In this document: piece after piece, positions 17,932 to 26,206 of the stretch
Layout of the letters: the number at the start of each line of letters is the position of its first letter
Numbering within the stretch: position 1 is the stretch's first letter
Source: Fischerella muscicola SAG 1427-1 = PCC 73103
Lineage (GTDB): Bacteria > Cyanobacteriota > Cyanobacteriia > Cyanobacteriales > Nostocaceae
DNA length: 64,000 nucleotides
Assembly: GCF_000317245.1 (NCBI RefSeq)
Contig: NZ_AJLJ01000207.1
Coordinates: 37,823 to 101,822 of the forward strand
Direction of reading: 5' to 3'
Made by a program: the position numbers and the translations under genes
The notes under the pieces: model-generated
The model's database searches: none
Seen by the model: only the letters and a program-made list of their open reading frames with translations
Told to the model about the DNA's origin: nothing

Positions 17932-18847
17932 TCTTTGGTTTAACTACCTGAGCAATACCAAAAGCAACACCAAAGCAAACGATTGATCCAATAATCCCAG
18001 CTATACTTGTGCCGATGGAACCCAATCCTTCGATGCCATAATCGGCTAGAGGTGTTGGTACTATCACTCTTACCTCTTCGGCGAGGTTAATAAAGCCTAA
18101 GTTTTCAGCAACTCTTTCTAAACCATCTGGCCATGCAGAAGCAACCAAGGAAAGTAAACCAGAAATCAAAAGAATACTCACTATTGGTATTACCCACCCT
18201 CTTAATTGTCGTTCTTCTCCAGGTAACAAATCTGGTCGAACTGTGGCTAGGTAAGTCAACACACCTCCGGTAATCAAACCTTCGCCAATCCCAATCAAAA
18301 TGTGTACACCAGTCATCGCTGGTAAGACCAACCCTAGAGGTGCTGTTCCTGAAATAGCCAACTCAATAGCACAAGCGATCGCAGCCACAACTACACTCAC
18401 AGCAGCAGCGATTCCAGCTGCTAATGGTAAGCGACTTTTGTAACCCCCAAATAATCGCTGTAAAGTTTGGGTTAAACCCCAGCCAACCCAGACTCCCACT
18501 ATTGCCATGTTAAAAATATTTGCTCCCAAAGCAGTGATTCCCCCATCAGCAAATAGCACAGCCTGAATAATTAAAACCGTGGCGATGCAGATTGTACCTG
18601 CCCAAGGATTACCAAGAATAATTGCTGCCAGAGTTCCTCCTAATAAGTGACCACTAGTACCACCTGCAACAGGAAAATTAATCATCTGAGCAGCAAAAAT
18701 AAAGGCAGTTGTTAAACCCAAAATCGGTGCGTGTTTAATTCCAAAAGCATCTCGCGATCGCGTTAATGAAATACCCAACATCGCCACACTTGCCACACTA
18801 GTAACTGCCGCTACTGGCGGAGAAATAAAACCATCAGGAATATGCAT
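17924..18847 (-). CDS. ECF transporter S component, CbiM/NikM with fused PDGLE (NikN/CbiN-like) domain
   Basis: Substrate-binding membrane protein for Ni2+ or Co2+. 307 aa. The mature-type start MHIPDGF supplies His2, which with the free N-terminus binds metal in this family. The CbiM core has GGTSGHLLGG, LFADGGITALGANIFNMA and the helix GVHILIGIGEGLITGG. The C-terminal 90 residues add a PDGLERVAENLGF segment plus a last membrane helix, i.e. the NikN/PDGLE domain that in other systems is separate. This MN fusion favours nickel over cobalt, but specificity cannot be proven here. Ribosome site AGGGGAACC precedes the ATG at 18847. Translationally coupled to cbiQ. Confidence 0.9.
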   Translation of the reverse strand: MHIPDGFISPPVAAVTSVASVAMLGISLTRSRDAFGIKHAPILGLTTAFIFAAQMINFPVAGGTSGHLLGGTLAAIILGNPWAGTICIATVLIIQAVLFADGGITALGANIFNMAIVGVWVGWGLTQTLQRLFGGYKSRLPLAAGIAAAVSVVVAAIACAIELAISGTAPLGLVLPAMTGVHILIGIGEGLITGGVLTYLATVRPDLLPGEERQLRGWVIPIVSILLISGLLSLVASAWPDGLERVAENLGFINLAEEVRVIVPTPLADYGIEGLGSIGTSIAGIIGSIVCFGVAFGIAQVVKPKNA

Positions 18848-19545
18848 TCGGTTCCCCTATTTTTGTTTTTATTGGCACAAATAAATTCTTAATAGCCGCA
18901 GTATGAAACTAATTTATAAGAAACAAAATTTACCCCTTTTGTGCAATGCCCTCTTGGGGGATTTTATACTCTTACTTCAGAATTATTGACAAGAAAATTT
19001 GTATAAAATAATTTACTTATGCTTTTGAATGTTAAATATTGTAATTAAAGAAAATATAAAATAAATAATTTTTATGAAATTACGACTTTTGATCCTCTTG
19101 TTTCAATTTTTTTGTGAAATGTCTTAGATGTTTATGATTTATTTAGTATTTTCTATTCCAGCTTAATTTTGTTTTCGCTTTATTTGTTTTTTAAGTATTT
19201 TTTATTGGTTAACGCTCTTTCATCACTCTGGCTATAGGAAAATATGATGTCTCGATTTTATCCAGAGTCGAATAAAAATATAACCACGAAATTAATTCAT
19301 CATATTTTGTAGTGATAAAAATCCAGCTTCTAGGTTAGGAATATTAAAAATACGTAGCCAAGGTTTGAGAAAATTAAAAAATACATAAGGCTGAATGATT
19401 AGACGCAAGTTATTTAAGGTAGACTTCCATCCTCCACGAAAATTCCATCAATCACGCTAATAAACCCTCATTTTCAGTAGTCATGTTTACCCTTGATAAA
19501 TAGATTAAGGAAGTTTTTCAATGTCATTATCACATCAAGTGATAG
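18848..19545. other. AT-rich intergenic region with one decayed reading frame
   Basis: Upstream region of the nickel/cobalt cbiM. I looked for a cobalamin riboswitch (B12 box) and for a clear NikR or Fur palindrome and saw none. A hairpin-like GCCCTCTTGGGGG lies near 18948-18960. The only protein-like stretch is the minus-strand remnant at 19292-19447, listed separately. Confidence 0.5.
19292..19447 (-). pseudogene. Possible remnant of a hypothetical gene
   Basis: Minus-strand codons from 19447 give a protein-like stretch (WNFRGGWKSTLNNLRLIIQP, continuing to PWLRIFNIPNLEAGF) ending at TAA 19292, but the frame has a TGA directly before it and no start codon. Upstream sequence in another frame begins with an ATG and stops quickly, so a frameshifted gene is possible. 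I do not recognise the family; it may be chance. Confidence 0.25.
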
Positions 19546-19734
19546 TCAAATAAATTGCCAAAGAATAAACGAAATTGGATAACGTTGCAAATTCCACCAT
19601 TGTTGTTCTAAGTGTTTTGCATAAATAGCGGCGGCGATGGCAGAATTTTCTGAGAGTTCTTCCAGGGTGATTGTCTGCTGTTGTAGGTAATCAAATGTCA
19701 ACTGCAACTGATGTGCGATCGCCTGATCTTGCAT
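19546..19734 (-). CDS. Small hypothetical protein downstream of the toxin-antitoxin pair
   Basis: 62 residues, mainly helical and Gln-rich (MQDQAIAHQLQLTFDYLQQQ), ending in a hydrophobic YPISFILWQFI. Same strand as vapC and 30 bp after it. The 5' end (ATG and about nine codons) lies within the DNA duplicated at 20562-20702, where the copy has lost the ATG. No recognised family; it may be a fragment of a larger protein. Weak evidence that it is expressed. Confidence 0.35.
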   Translation of the reverse strand: MQDQAIAHQLQLTFDYLQQQTITLEELSENSAIAAAIYAKHLEQQWWNLQRYPISFILWQFI

Positions 19735-19764
19735 TTACTCAATTGTCAATGCGATCGCCAAATT

Positions 19765-20193
19765 TTAAGAAGAGGGGCGAAAAACTCTTTCAAAAGGCTG
19801 TTTACGATAGCGTCGATAGATATCAAAATCTTGATCCAGAGTAGCTATTGCAGCAATATTTAAACGTTCAGAAATTGCCACTAGAGACAAATCAGAAAAA
19901 TCACCTGGTAAGTCAGCATATTGGGTATTTAACTCAGCAATCCTGGCAAAGTCTTGCAGTAATAGTGACTCACATTCATAGATATTATTTGCCAGATGAA
20001 TGAGAAACTCATTTTGCACACGCCAATCAGATGTCAGTAACCAAAGCACTTCTGTTACACAACCTACTGTAGTCACCAACCGACTGTTACAACTAGCAAA
20101 AAACTCTACTACCTGAACATGATATCGATCCCCTGAATCATAAAAAGCCACTAGCAACCCTGTATCTACCAAAATAGTGGGATAATAGATCAT
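19765..20193 (-). CDS. PIN-domain toxin, VapC-like ribonuclease
   Basis: Probable RNase toxin. 142 aa with the PIN order of acidic residues: ILVDTGLLVAFYD (first Asp), TEVLWLL (Glu), DFSDLSLVAI (Asp pair) and IATLDQDFDIYRRY (Asp near the C-terminus). The ATG at 20193 overlaps the antitoxin stop by four bases (ATGA), typical of toxin-antitoxin operons. Target RNA cannot be predicted. A second, broken copy of its last 30 codons lies upstream of the antitoxin. Confidence 0.87.
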   Translation of the reverse strand: MIYYPTILVDTGLLVAFYDSGDRYHVQVVEFFASCNSRLVTTVGCVTEVLWLLTSDWRVQNEFLIHLANNIYECESLLLQDFARIAELNTQYADLPGDFSDLSLVAISERLNIAAIATLDQDFDIYRRYRKQPFERVFRPSS

Positions 20194-20447
20194 GTTTCTC
20201 GTTGATGGCTTGCCCGTATCCGAGCAGCAATGATTTCTCTACGAGTGTCTCGTTCAGATAAATTACCCACACAGAGCAAATGCTGAGGTACTCCTCCCAT
20301 TCGTTCTAAAACAGATTTTTTCGCAGGAAAACTTTGGAGATGGTTCCGTAGCAATTTTTTGATCAACTCATTACTACTTGTTCTTTCCTGACTCAATATT
20401 TCCACTAAATATTTTTCTGCTTCTTCATCTAAACTGATATTTAACAT
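20190..20447 (-). CDS. Antitoxin of the VapC-like toxin (ribbon-helix-helix type)
   Basis: 85 residues: MLNISLDEEAEKYLVEILSQ fits a short beta strand followed by two helices as in CopG/RHH antitoxins, and the C-terminal half (FPAKKSVLERMGGVPQHLL, RREIIAARIRASHQ) is the likely toxin-binding, basic tail. It overlaps vapC by 4 nt. Autoregulation through DNA binding upstream of 20447 would be usual, though the operator is not obvious. Confidence 0.8.
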   Translation of the reverse strand: MLNISLDEEAEKYLVEILSQERTSSNELIKKLLRNHLQSFPAKKSVLERMGGVPQHLLCVGNLSERDTRREIIAARIRASHQRET

Positions 20448-20561
20448 TAAATTTTACTCCATGCTAGTGTACCATTATTGAGATTTTACAACAATTATTG
20501 AAGCAAACTACGAAGCTGCAAACCATCCAGAGAATTGGGAAGTTTGAAACAGTTGGCTGTA

Positions 20562-20702
20562 GTGCAATCGCTTGATCTTTTATTTACTCAATTGTCAATG
20601 CGATCGCCAAATTTTAGGAAGAGGGGCGAAAAACTCTTTCAAAATGCTGTTTACGATAGCGTCGATAGATATCAAAATCTTGATCTAGAGTGGCGATCGC
20701 AC
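20562..20702 (-). pseudogene. Duplicated 3' fragment of the vapC-like gene
   Basis: About 140 bp almost identical to 19713-19852. On the minus strand it encodes the last codons of the toxin (IATLDQDFDIYRRYRKQHFE, then RVFRPSS and TAA at 20614-20616) but nothing before them. It also repeats the sequence behind the toxin gene. The toxin-antitoxin pair is thus bracketed by direct repeats, as expected after tandem duplication and partial deletion. Not a functional gene. Confidence 0.8.
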
Positions 20703-20951
20703 CAAGTGAAAAAAACTTAAAAATGACCAAGACAATGCGTGGATTTTAGATTTTGGATTCAATCTAAATCTAGAATCAAAAAAACGGTTACCTACGGAAG
20801 CCGCTCCGCGTCTACAAGCTAGGGTGTTTACGGAGAAGAAAACAAAAAATTTCAAGCCTAATAGCCTCTTCTTTACAAGGAGAGGTTAATCTAAAATCCA
20901 AAATCTAAAATCGAATGACTCTCAAAAAACAATTATATTTTTTACATTTTT

Positions 20952-21785
20952 CTAAAAATAAAGAAATTTATTTAATATTTGCTGTTGTAATTGCTCTAAA
21001 ATAGCTTCATCTTTCGTAAGTTCATTAACAGTACTCAACATCTCACAAATTAAAGGTACTCCTAGCTGCAATTCCTCCAGAATTTCACGTTGATTAAACA
21101 CATATTGTGGTTTTCCTTCCAACACTAGCCTTCCTCTATCCATCACAAATATCCAATCTGCCCAACGATAAACTAAATCAAGATCATGGCTTGCCATCAC
21201 TATTGTTGTGCCAGCAGCATGGATATTTTGTAAAGTCGTCATCAACTTACGAGTATGCAGTCTATCTAAATATGCTGTTGGTTCATCTAATAATAGTAAT
21301 TCTGGTTTGAGTACCATCACATCTGCGATCGATACTCGCTTTTTCTGACCTAAACTTAAATGATGTACAGGTCTTTGAGCAAGTTCGATTAAATCAAATT
21401 CAATTAATGCTTGCTCAACTAGCTGTTGAATTTCAATATCTGGTAAACCTAAATTACATAATCCATAAGAAATATCTTCTTCTACTGTAGAAGCAACTAG
21501 TTGTTGTTCTGGATCTTGAAAAACCACGCCAACTTGTTGACGCAATTTTACTAAAGATTTGCGGTCATATTGTAATAGTTTTCTGTGCCAAATTATTTTG
21601 CCTCGATCTGGTTTGTATAAACCATTAGCTAATAAAAATAGAGTAGTTTTCCCACAACCATTTTGTCCAATTAATGCACATCTTTTTTTAGATGGAATTT
21701 TGAAATTAAGATTATTAATTGCCGATTCTTTAGCACCTGAATAAGTATAATCTACTTGTTCAAATTCGAGTAACCATTCCTGCAT
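20952..21785 (-). CDS. cbiO: Cobalt/nickel ECF transporter ATPase
   Basis: ABC ATPase that energises the CbiMNQ uptake complex. 277 aa with Walker A GQNGCGKTT (about 39-47), Q-loop VFQDPEQQL, signature LSLGQKKRVSIA, Walker B LLLLDEPTAYLD and H-loop MASHDLDL. ATG 21785 lies 26 bp inside the end of cbiQ, so the genes are coupled. Last gene of the cbiMNQO set. It may also power the ATPase-less CbiM/CbiQ pair at 17275-18847 (inference). Confidence 0.95.
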   Translation of the reverse strand: MQEWLLEFEQVDYTYSGAKESAINNLNFKIPSKKRCALIGQNGCGKTTLFLLANGLYKPDRGKIIWHRKLLQYDRKSLVKLRQQVGVVFQDPEQQLVASTVEEDISYGLCNLGLPDIEIQQLVEQALIEFDLIELAQRPVHHLSLGQKKRVSIADVMVLKPELLLLDEPTAYLDRLHTRKLMTTLQNIHAAGTTIVMASHDLDLVYRWADWIFVMDRGRLVLEGKPQYVFNQREILEELQLGVPLICEMLSTVNELTKDEAILEQLQQQILNKFLYF

Positions 21786-22572
21786 TCTGCCCCCATTCTA
21801 ATGCTATTAATAAAGCGCAACCAAAAATAGCCTCTATTGTATAACGATTTGATTGATGATAACGATGGGGATGCCAAACTCGCAATTCTCCGTTAAAACC
21901 TCTGGATTCTAAACTCAAGGAAACTTGGCGATAATTTTCTATTGTGCGTTTGATAAGTTGTCCAATTAATAGCGCTAAACTTCTCATCCCCGTAGCAAAA
22001 TTACAGTATCCTCCACGGGCTTGTTGAGCAACCCATAACTCAGAAGCTGTGTTTAATAGGACAAAAATAAAGCGATACATCAGTAATAACAATTCTGTAA
22101 TTATTACTGGACAGCCTATACGCCTGAGAGTTTGCAAGAGTGCAGTAAAAGGAATGGTCAGAACAATAAAATACAAACAACAAAGAGAAGCTAAAGCTCG
22201 TGTTAAAATTGTTAAACCTTGTACAGCGCCATCATGACTGATATATAAGTAATAATTGCCAAAAGCTAATCCGATAATTGAGTCATCTTTTACTAAATTT
22301 AGATGAGATACTTCTATCCCATTAATAACTAAAGCGGGTAGACTAGTTAACCAAAAAAAAGTTGCTACGTAAATTAATTTCAAATATATTTTGCTAGAAA
22401 TACCTGCGTAAATCACTATCCAAATACTCATCCAAAGTGCAATCATAATCTGTACAAAAGGATGAGCAAAGGCTGAAATTATTAGTAAAACACTAGCAAA
22501 CAGTAGTTTTTGTTCAGGTGGTAACCAACACAAGCGATTAGTATAAGCTAGAGTATCAATCTGAATTTTCAT
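21760..22572 (-). CDS. cbiQ: Cobalt ECF transporter T component CbiQ
   Basis: 270 aa from ATG 22572 (MKIQIDTLAYTNRL); a longer frame from 22614 would overlap cbiN more deeply and is not preferred. Five to six membrane helices, and coupling motifs AQQARGGYCNF and SLESRGFNGELRV that contact the ATPase. Overlaps cbiN by 17 nt upstream and cbiO by 26 nt downstream, so it is firmly in the operon. Confidence 0.92.
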   Translation of the reverse strand: MKIQIDTLAYTNRLCWLPPEQKLLFASVLLIISAFAHPFVQIMIALWMSIWIVIYAGISSKIYLKLIYVATFFWLTSLPALVINGIEVSHLNLVKDDSIIGLAFGNYYLYISHDGAVQGLTILTRALASLCCLYFIVLTIPFTALLQTLRRIGCPVIITELLLLMYRFIFVLLNTASELWVAQQARGGYCNFATGMRSLALLIGQLIKRTIENYRQVSLSLESRGFNGELRVWHPHRYHQSNRYTIEAIFGCALLIALEWGQNAGMVTRI

Positions 22573-22885
22573 TATGATGATTTTGCTGTTCTGAGCGCCC
22601 TTTATAAAGTCCAATTACATAACCAATTACACCAGCACCCGCAGCTGCTTGCACGGCAAATAAGAGGCTTTGTACTTCCGAACTCGATATTTGAATTAAT
22701 GAATTAAACCAAGGTTCATATTTAGGTTGTATCTCTTGAATAGCTTCTTGAGCTTTGCCATCAGCACCACCAAATTCTGCATCTTTGAGTACCACCAATG
22801 GTGTTGCTGACAATGCAACTACCGCTAATAGTAATAACCAATTATTCCATGGATGTTTTTGGTTTTTTGTTTTTGAATTAGTCAT
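22556..22885 (-). CDS. cbiN: Cobalt transporter accessory subunit CbiN
   Basis: 109 aa with two membrane helices (NWLLLLAVVALSATPLVVL and SLLFAVQAAAGAGVIGYVIGL) separated by a periplasmic loop bearing the family motif EFGGADGKAQEAIQ. CbiN assists metal loading of CbiM. ATG 22885. Upstream, 123 bp with dispersed hairpins separate it from the CDF gene, so cbiN may have its own promoter or be read through from it. Confidence 0.93.
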   Translation of the reverse strand: MTNSKTKNQKHPWNNWLLLLAVVALSATPLVVLKDAEFGGADGKAQEAIQEIQPKYEPWFNSLIQISSSEVQSLLFAVQAAAGAGVIGYVIGLYKGRSEQQNHHNENSD

Positions 22886-22930
22886 AAATTAATAGTCCAT
22901 ATTTATCCCAAAAAATCAAATTTACCTAGT

Positions 22931-22982
22931 TTGTAGTAAGCACTTCAGTGCTTAATAGAGCGATAAATCGCTCAGTACGAAC
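22931..22982. repeat. Dispersed double hairpin
   Basis: AAGCACTTCAGTGCTT and GAGCGATAAATCGCTC form two neighbouring stem-loops inside an outer GTAGT/AGTACGAAC frame, related to the elements at 258-312 and 3667-3720. It lies between the CDF and cbiN genes and may weaken read-through. Confidence 0.6.
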
Positions 22983-23008
22983 TCTTCCCAACTTAGCTTG
23001 ATAGAGTA

Positions 23009-23917
23009 CTAATCACAGCAATTCTTCTGAGCGCATGGTAATAAAAAATTACCAGTTTCTATCTGAATTGTGGTGTGTTCAATGGCAAACTTATCATGTA
23101 AATCTATCCTGATTCGAGATAAGAAAGCATCACCAGGATTACCAGTCAGCATAACCAAGTGTGCTGTCAGTGCTGACTCAGTGGTACTCATAGCCCAAAT
23201 ATGCAAATCATGCACAGCAACCACACCAGGAAGTTCCGCTAAGTAAGTACGTACTGCTAACAAATCTATTCCTTGAGGAACAGCGTCAAGTACCAAATCC
23301 AGGGACTGAGATAATAACTTCCAAGTACCAACTAAAATTACCACAACGATAATTAAGCTGATAACTGGATCGAACCATAACCAGTTAGTTGTGACAATGG
23401 CGATACCAGCTAAAACCACACCTAAAGATACTAAGGCATCAGCCACCATATGCAAAAATGCTGCTTTAATGTTTAAATCTTGCTCTTTACCAGACATGAA
23501 CATTGCAGCTGTAATGCCATTAATCACAATCCCAATAAGAGCTACAGTAATGATAGTGCTTCCAGTCACTGGCATGGGATTACTCAAGCGTTGAATCGCT
23601 TCTATGGCGATCGCTCCCATCGCCACTAACAGTAAACAAGCGTTGAGAAATGCAGCTAAGATCGAAGAACGACGCAATCCGTAAGTATAACGCTTTGTTG
23701 GGCGACGACGGGCAAGCCAACTTGCACCCCAAGCCAGTACTAACCCCAGAACATCACTGAGATTATGTCCAGCATCCGCAGATAAAGCTAAGGAGTTCGT
23801 CAGAAAACCGAATATCCCTTCAACGATCACAAATCCCATATTCAGGATTATGCCAATCATAAAGGCACGATTGTAAGTAGGCTGATGATGGTGGTCGTGG
23901 TGATGATGGATGGACAT
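23009..23917 (-). CDS. Cation diffusion facilitator (zinc/cobalt efflux) transporter
   Basis: Exports divalent metal from the cytoplasm, normally by proton antiport. 302 aa: a His-rich start (MSIHHHHDHHHQP), six membrane helices, and the transport-site motifs SLALSADAGHNLSDV (D-x-x-x-H... in helix 2) and LHMVADALVSLGVV (H-x-x-x-D in helix 5), the HD/HD-type site of Zn-preferring CDFs (ZitB/CzcD-like). The C-terminal domain (VVAVHDLHIWAMST, HDKFAIEHTTIQIE) is the usual metallochaperone-like dimer. Ends in CAQKNCCD, extra possible ligands. It interrupts the cobalt-uptake gene order between cbiM and cbiN. A perfect palindrome 40 bp upstream (23957-23974) is a likely ArsR-type operator. Confidence 0.93.
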   Translation of the reverse strand: MSIHHHHDHHHQPTYNRAFMIGIILNMGFVIVEGIFGFLTNSLALSADAGHNLSDVLGLVLAWGASWLARRRPTKRYTYGLRRSSILAAFLNACLLLVAMGAIAIEAIQRLSNPMPVTGSTIITVALIGIVINGITAAMFMSGKEQDLNIKAAFLHMVADALVSLGVVLAGIAIVTTNWLWFDPVISLIIVVVILVGTWKLLSQSLDLVLDAVPQGIDLLAVRTYLAELPGVVAVHDLHIWAMSTTESALTAHLVMLTGNPGDAFLSRIRIDLHDKFAIEHTTIQIETGNFLLPCAQKNCCD

Positions 23918-23956
23918 AGCTATGGGAGAAATGTCTATTCTGCTAAAAAATATATG

Positions 23957-23974
23957 AATACATGTTCATGTATT
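23957..23974. promoter_or_regulatory. Palindromic operator upstream of the CDF gene
   Basis: AATACATG-TT-CATGTATT, a perfect 8-2-8 inverted repeat 40 bp before the CDF start. The sequence TGAATACATGTTCA within it resembles the operators of zinc-sensing ArsR/SmtB-family repressors of cyanobacteria (SmtB, ZiaR, AztR type; established from those systems). No such regulator gene is adjacent; the ArsR gene at 15343 is one candidate in the window. Confidence 0.65.
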
Positions 23975-24046
23975 GTGTGACATCCTAACCCATCGCCTGA
24001 AGTCATTACAAGTATTTGAATAACCAGTGATTAGCCATACCTGATA

Positions 24047-24808
24047 TTACTCATCTTGCTTGATTAGCTGCAACATTTCTAATTCTTGACGACCATAATT
24101 AGCCAGCCAGTTCCACACTAGTACTGTTAACAATCCTTCACTAATTGCTAAAGGAACTTGTGTGACAGCAAAGATGCTCGCAAATTTGATGAAGGAAGCG
24201 ATGACCCCACCGACTGGTGCGGGAAATGCTAAAGCTAATTGGATTGAAGTCACAATATAAGTGACTAAATCTGCGATCGCAGCAGCCAGAAATATTGCTA
24301 ATCTTTGTTTACCCGTTGTCATCACTGAGCGATAAATCCAATAAGCGACAAACGGCCCTGCGATCGCCATCGAAAATGCATTCGCTCCCAATGTCGTTAA
24401 ACCACCATGAGCCAAGAGCAATGCTTGAAATAAAAGTACCAAACTACCCAGTACTGACATAGTCAAAGGCCCAAATAGTATAGCTCCTAATCCTGTACCT
24501 GTGGGATGGGAACAACTACCTGTCACCGATGGCATTTTTAAGGCTGATAGCACAAACGTAAATGCTCCCGCCAATGCTAAGAGTAATTTTAATTGCGGGT
24601 TTGCTTGGCTAATCTGTGATATTCGCCGTAACCCCAATACAAAAAATGGCAAAGCAACTATCCACCAAAAAACTGCCCATTTTACGGGTAAAAAACCTTC
24701 CATGATGTGCATCGCATAGGCTGGTGCTGCTGCACTCACGACTATATAAAAGCTGAAAATCCCCAGCAGGATTGGTAATACACCTTTTACCTTAAAAATA
24801 ATTCTCAA
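24047..24808 (-). CDS. cbiM: Cobalt ECF transporter S component CbiM
   Basis: Metal-binding membrane subunit of the cobalt importer. 253 aa beginning at TTG 24808, with a cleavable signal ([23 protein letters not shown]) ahead of the conserved mature start [13 protein letters not shown]. Removal of the signal frees the Met-His N-terminus that binds metal, as in known CbiM proteins. Further family motifs: [37 protein letters not shown] and [16 protein letters not shown]. An AAGGA lies about 12 nt before the TTG. Starts the set cbiM-(CDF)-cbiN-cbiQ-cbiO. A Fur/Zur-like box is 75 bp upstream. Confidence 0.93.
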   Translation of the reverse strand: MRIIFKVKGVLPILLGIFSFYIVVSAAAPAYAMHIMEGFLPVKWAVFWWIVALPFFVLGLRRISQISQANPQLKLLLALAGAFTFVLSALKMPSVTGSCSHPTGTGLGAILFGPLTMSVLGSLVLLFQALLLAHGGLTTLGANAFSMAIAGPFVAYWIYRSVMTTGKQRLAIFLAAAIADLVTYIVTSIQLALAFPAPVGGVIASFIKFASIFAVTQVPLAISEGLLTVLVWNWLANYGRQELEMLQLIKQDE

Positions 24809-24882
24809 AATCAGCCATTCCTTGAAGATATATAAGGATTTAGTTTATATTGGCAAATTTGATTCTTCAACTATTTATAGCA

Positions 24883-24897
24883 TGATTATCATTCTCA
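24883..24897. promoter_or_regulatory. Fur/Zur-like box between cbiM and the multicopper oxidase gene
   Basis: TGATTATCATTCTCA is a 7-1-7 inverted repeat matching itself at five of seven positions and close to the Fur/Zur consensus TGATAAT-N-ATTATCA. It lies 75 bp upstream of cbiM and about 240 bp upstream of the divergent oxidase gene. Which member of the Fur family would bind cannot be told by eye. Confidence 0.5.
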
Positions 24898-24987
24898 TTA
24901 TTCTTCGCAATAAATATTTATAGGCTTTTCGCAAGTTGGTAATGATAGCTTGATTTCTGTCTAACAACATAATGAGTCGCGAGTGTT

Positions 24988-25023
24988 CAGATCCCCGACT
25001 TCTTTGAAGAAGTCGGGGATCTG
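24988..25023. repeat. Dispersed palindrome (GATCCCCGAC family)
   Basis: CAGATCCCCGACTTCTT (24988-25004) and its perfect complement (25007-25023) with a 2-nt loop. A sister copy is at 41364-41396. It lies in the shared upstream region of cbiM and the oxidase; it would form a very stable hairpin in RNA. Confidence 0.85.
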
Positions 25024-25140
25024 TAGTCCCTTGCAGACAAAAAAGAATAATTGACAATAATTTTTAATTATTATATGAATATAAAGTAATTGCAAAAAAT
25101 TTGCAGTTTGTTTTTGCTGCAAATTATTACTGATAGTACC

Positions 25141-26166
25141 ATGCCTAACTACTTTGCTCTCAATCAAGAAAAATTCTTGAATCGCCGTCAACTGTTAAAG
25201 CTAGGATTAGCAGGTGCGGGTGTTGCTGGCGCAGCTGTGGTATGGGATAGATTAGCTGCACAAAAGCAATTGGTGAGAGTACCACCTTTAGAGACACAGG
25301 AAAATTTTAACAGCGCTGTCAACCCGGTACAAGTATTGCGAAATTTTGATTATGGGACGCTGAAGCGAGAAAATGGGCGCACAATCCGGGAGTTTCGCTT
25401 AACTGCTGGGACTTCCGAGATTCAGCTCAATAGTGCTGTATCGTACAATATCTGGGATTTGAATGGTCGTATACCTGGGCCGACACTGAGAGCAAAACAA
25501 GGCGATCGCGTACGGATATTATTCCTCAACAAAGCTGGACATTCCCACTCTTTACATTTTCACGGTATTCACCCTGCTGAAATGGACGGTGTTCGTCCAG
25601 TTAGCAATGGTAAGGCCACAATTTATGAATTTGATGCTGAACCCTTTGGTGTTCATCTCTATCACTGTCACATTGAACCCGTGACTCGACATATTGCCAA
25701 AGGATTATACGGCATGTTTATAATTGATCCTCCCAAGTCGCGCCCAGCTGCGGATGAAATTGTATTGGTAATGGCTGGGTATGATGTCAATGACGATAAT
25801 CACAATGAATATTATGCCTTTAATGGTTTACCCCATTACTACATGGATCATCCGATTCGTATTTACCAAAATCAGTTGATTCGATTATATGTTCTCAACA
25901 TTATTGAATTTGACCCCGCAGTGACATTTCACTTGCACGCTAATTTTTTTAATGTTTATCCGACTGGAATGACTCTGACTCCCAGCCAAAAAAGCGATGT
26001 AGTAACGATGGGTGTAGCAGAACGTCACATCTTAGAATTTGCTTTTCGCTACCCAGGTAAGTATATGTTTCACCCCCATCAAGATGCGATCGCAGAAAAT
26101 GGATGTATGGGCTTATTTGAAGTCCTTGCTGAAACAAATTCCCAAAATACAGCGAAAAATACTTAA
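25141..26166 (+). CDS. Two-domain multicopper oxidase (laccase/ferroxidase-like)
   Basis: 341 aa from ATG 25141. The start has a twin-arginine-like signal (NRRQLLKLGLAGAGVAGAAV). Copper ligands are visible: H139-F-H141 in SLHFHGIHP, H175-C176-H177 in LYHCHIEP followed by H184 (type 1 site in the first cupredoxin domain), HLHANFFNVYP and FHPHQDAIAENGCMG in the second. Two cupredoxin domains with both HxH pairs and HCH fit a two-domain oxidase that assembles as a trimer, and differ from NirK nitrite reductase, which lacks the HCH. Its location before ferritin-like and FTR1 genes suggests iron(II) oxidation for FTR1-linked uptake, by analogy with Fet3/Ftr1 (inference). Exported to the periplasm. 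Confidence 0.85.
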   Translation: MPNYFALNQEKFLNRRQLLKLGLAGAGVAGAAVVWDRLAAQKQLVRVPPLETQENFNSAVNPVQVLRNFDYGTLKRENGRTIREFRLTAGTSEIQLNSAVSYNIWDLNGRIPGPTLRAKQGDRVRILFLNKAGHSHSLHFHGIHPAEMDGVRPVSNGKATIYEFDAEPFGVHLYHCHIEPVTRHIAKGLYGMFIIDPPKSRPAADEIVLVMAGYDVNDDNHNEYYAFNGLPHYYMDHPIRIYQNQLIRLYVLNIIEFDPAVTFHLHANFFNVYPTGMTLTPSQKSDVVTMGVAERHILEFAFRYPGKYMFHPHQDAIAENGCMGLFEVLAETNSQNTAKNT

Positions 26167-26206
26167 GCAAAATTGCAATCTCGACCAAGTAGAGACGCGA
26201 AATATC

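Noticed and set aside
18848..19100. Cobalamin riboswitch upstream of the first cbiM
   Set aside because: No B12-box-like sequence or conserved core could be found by eye; the same holds for 24809-25140.
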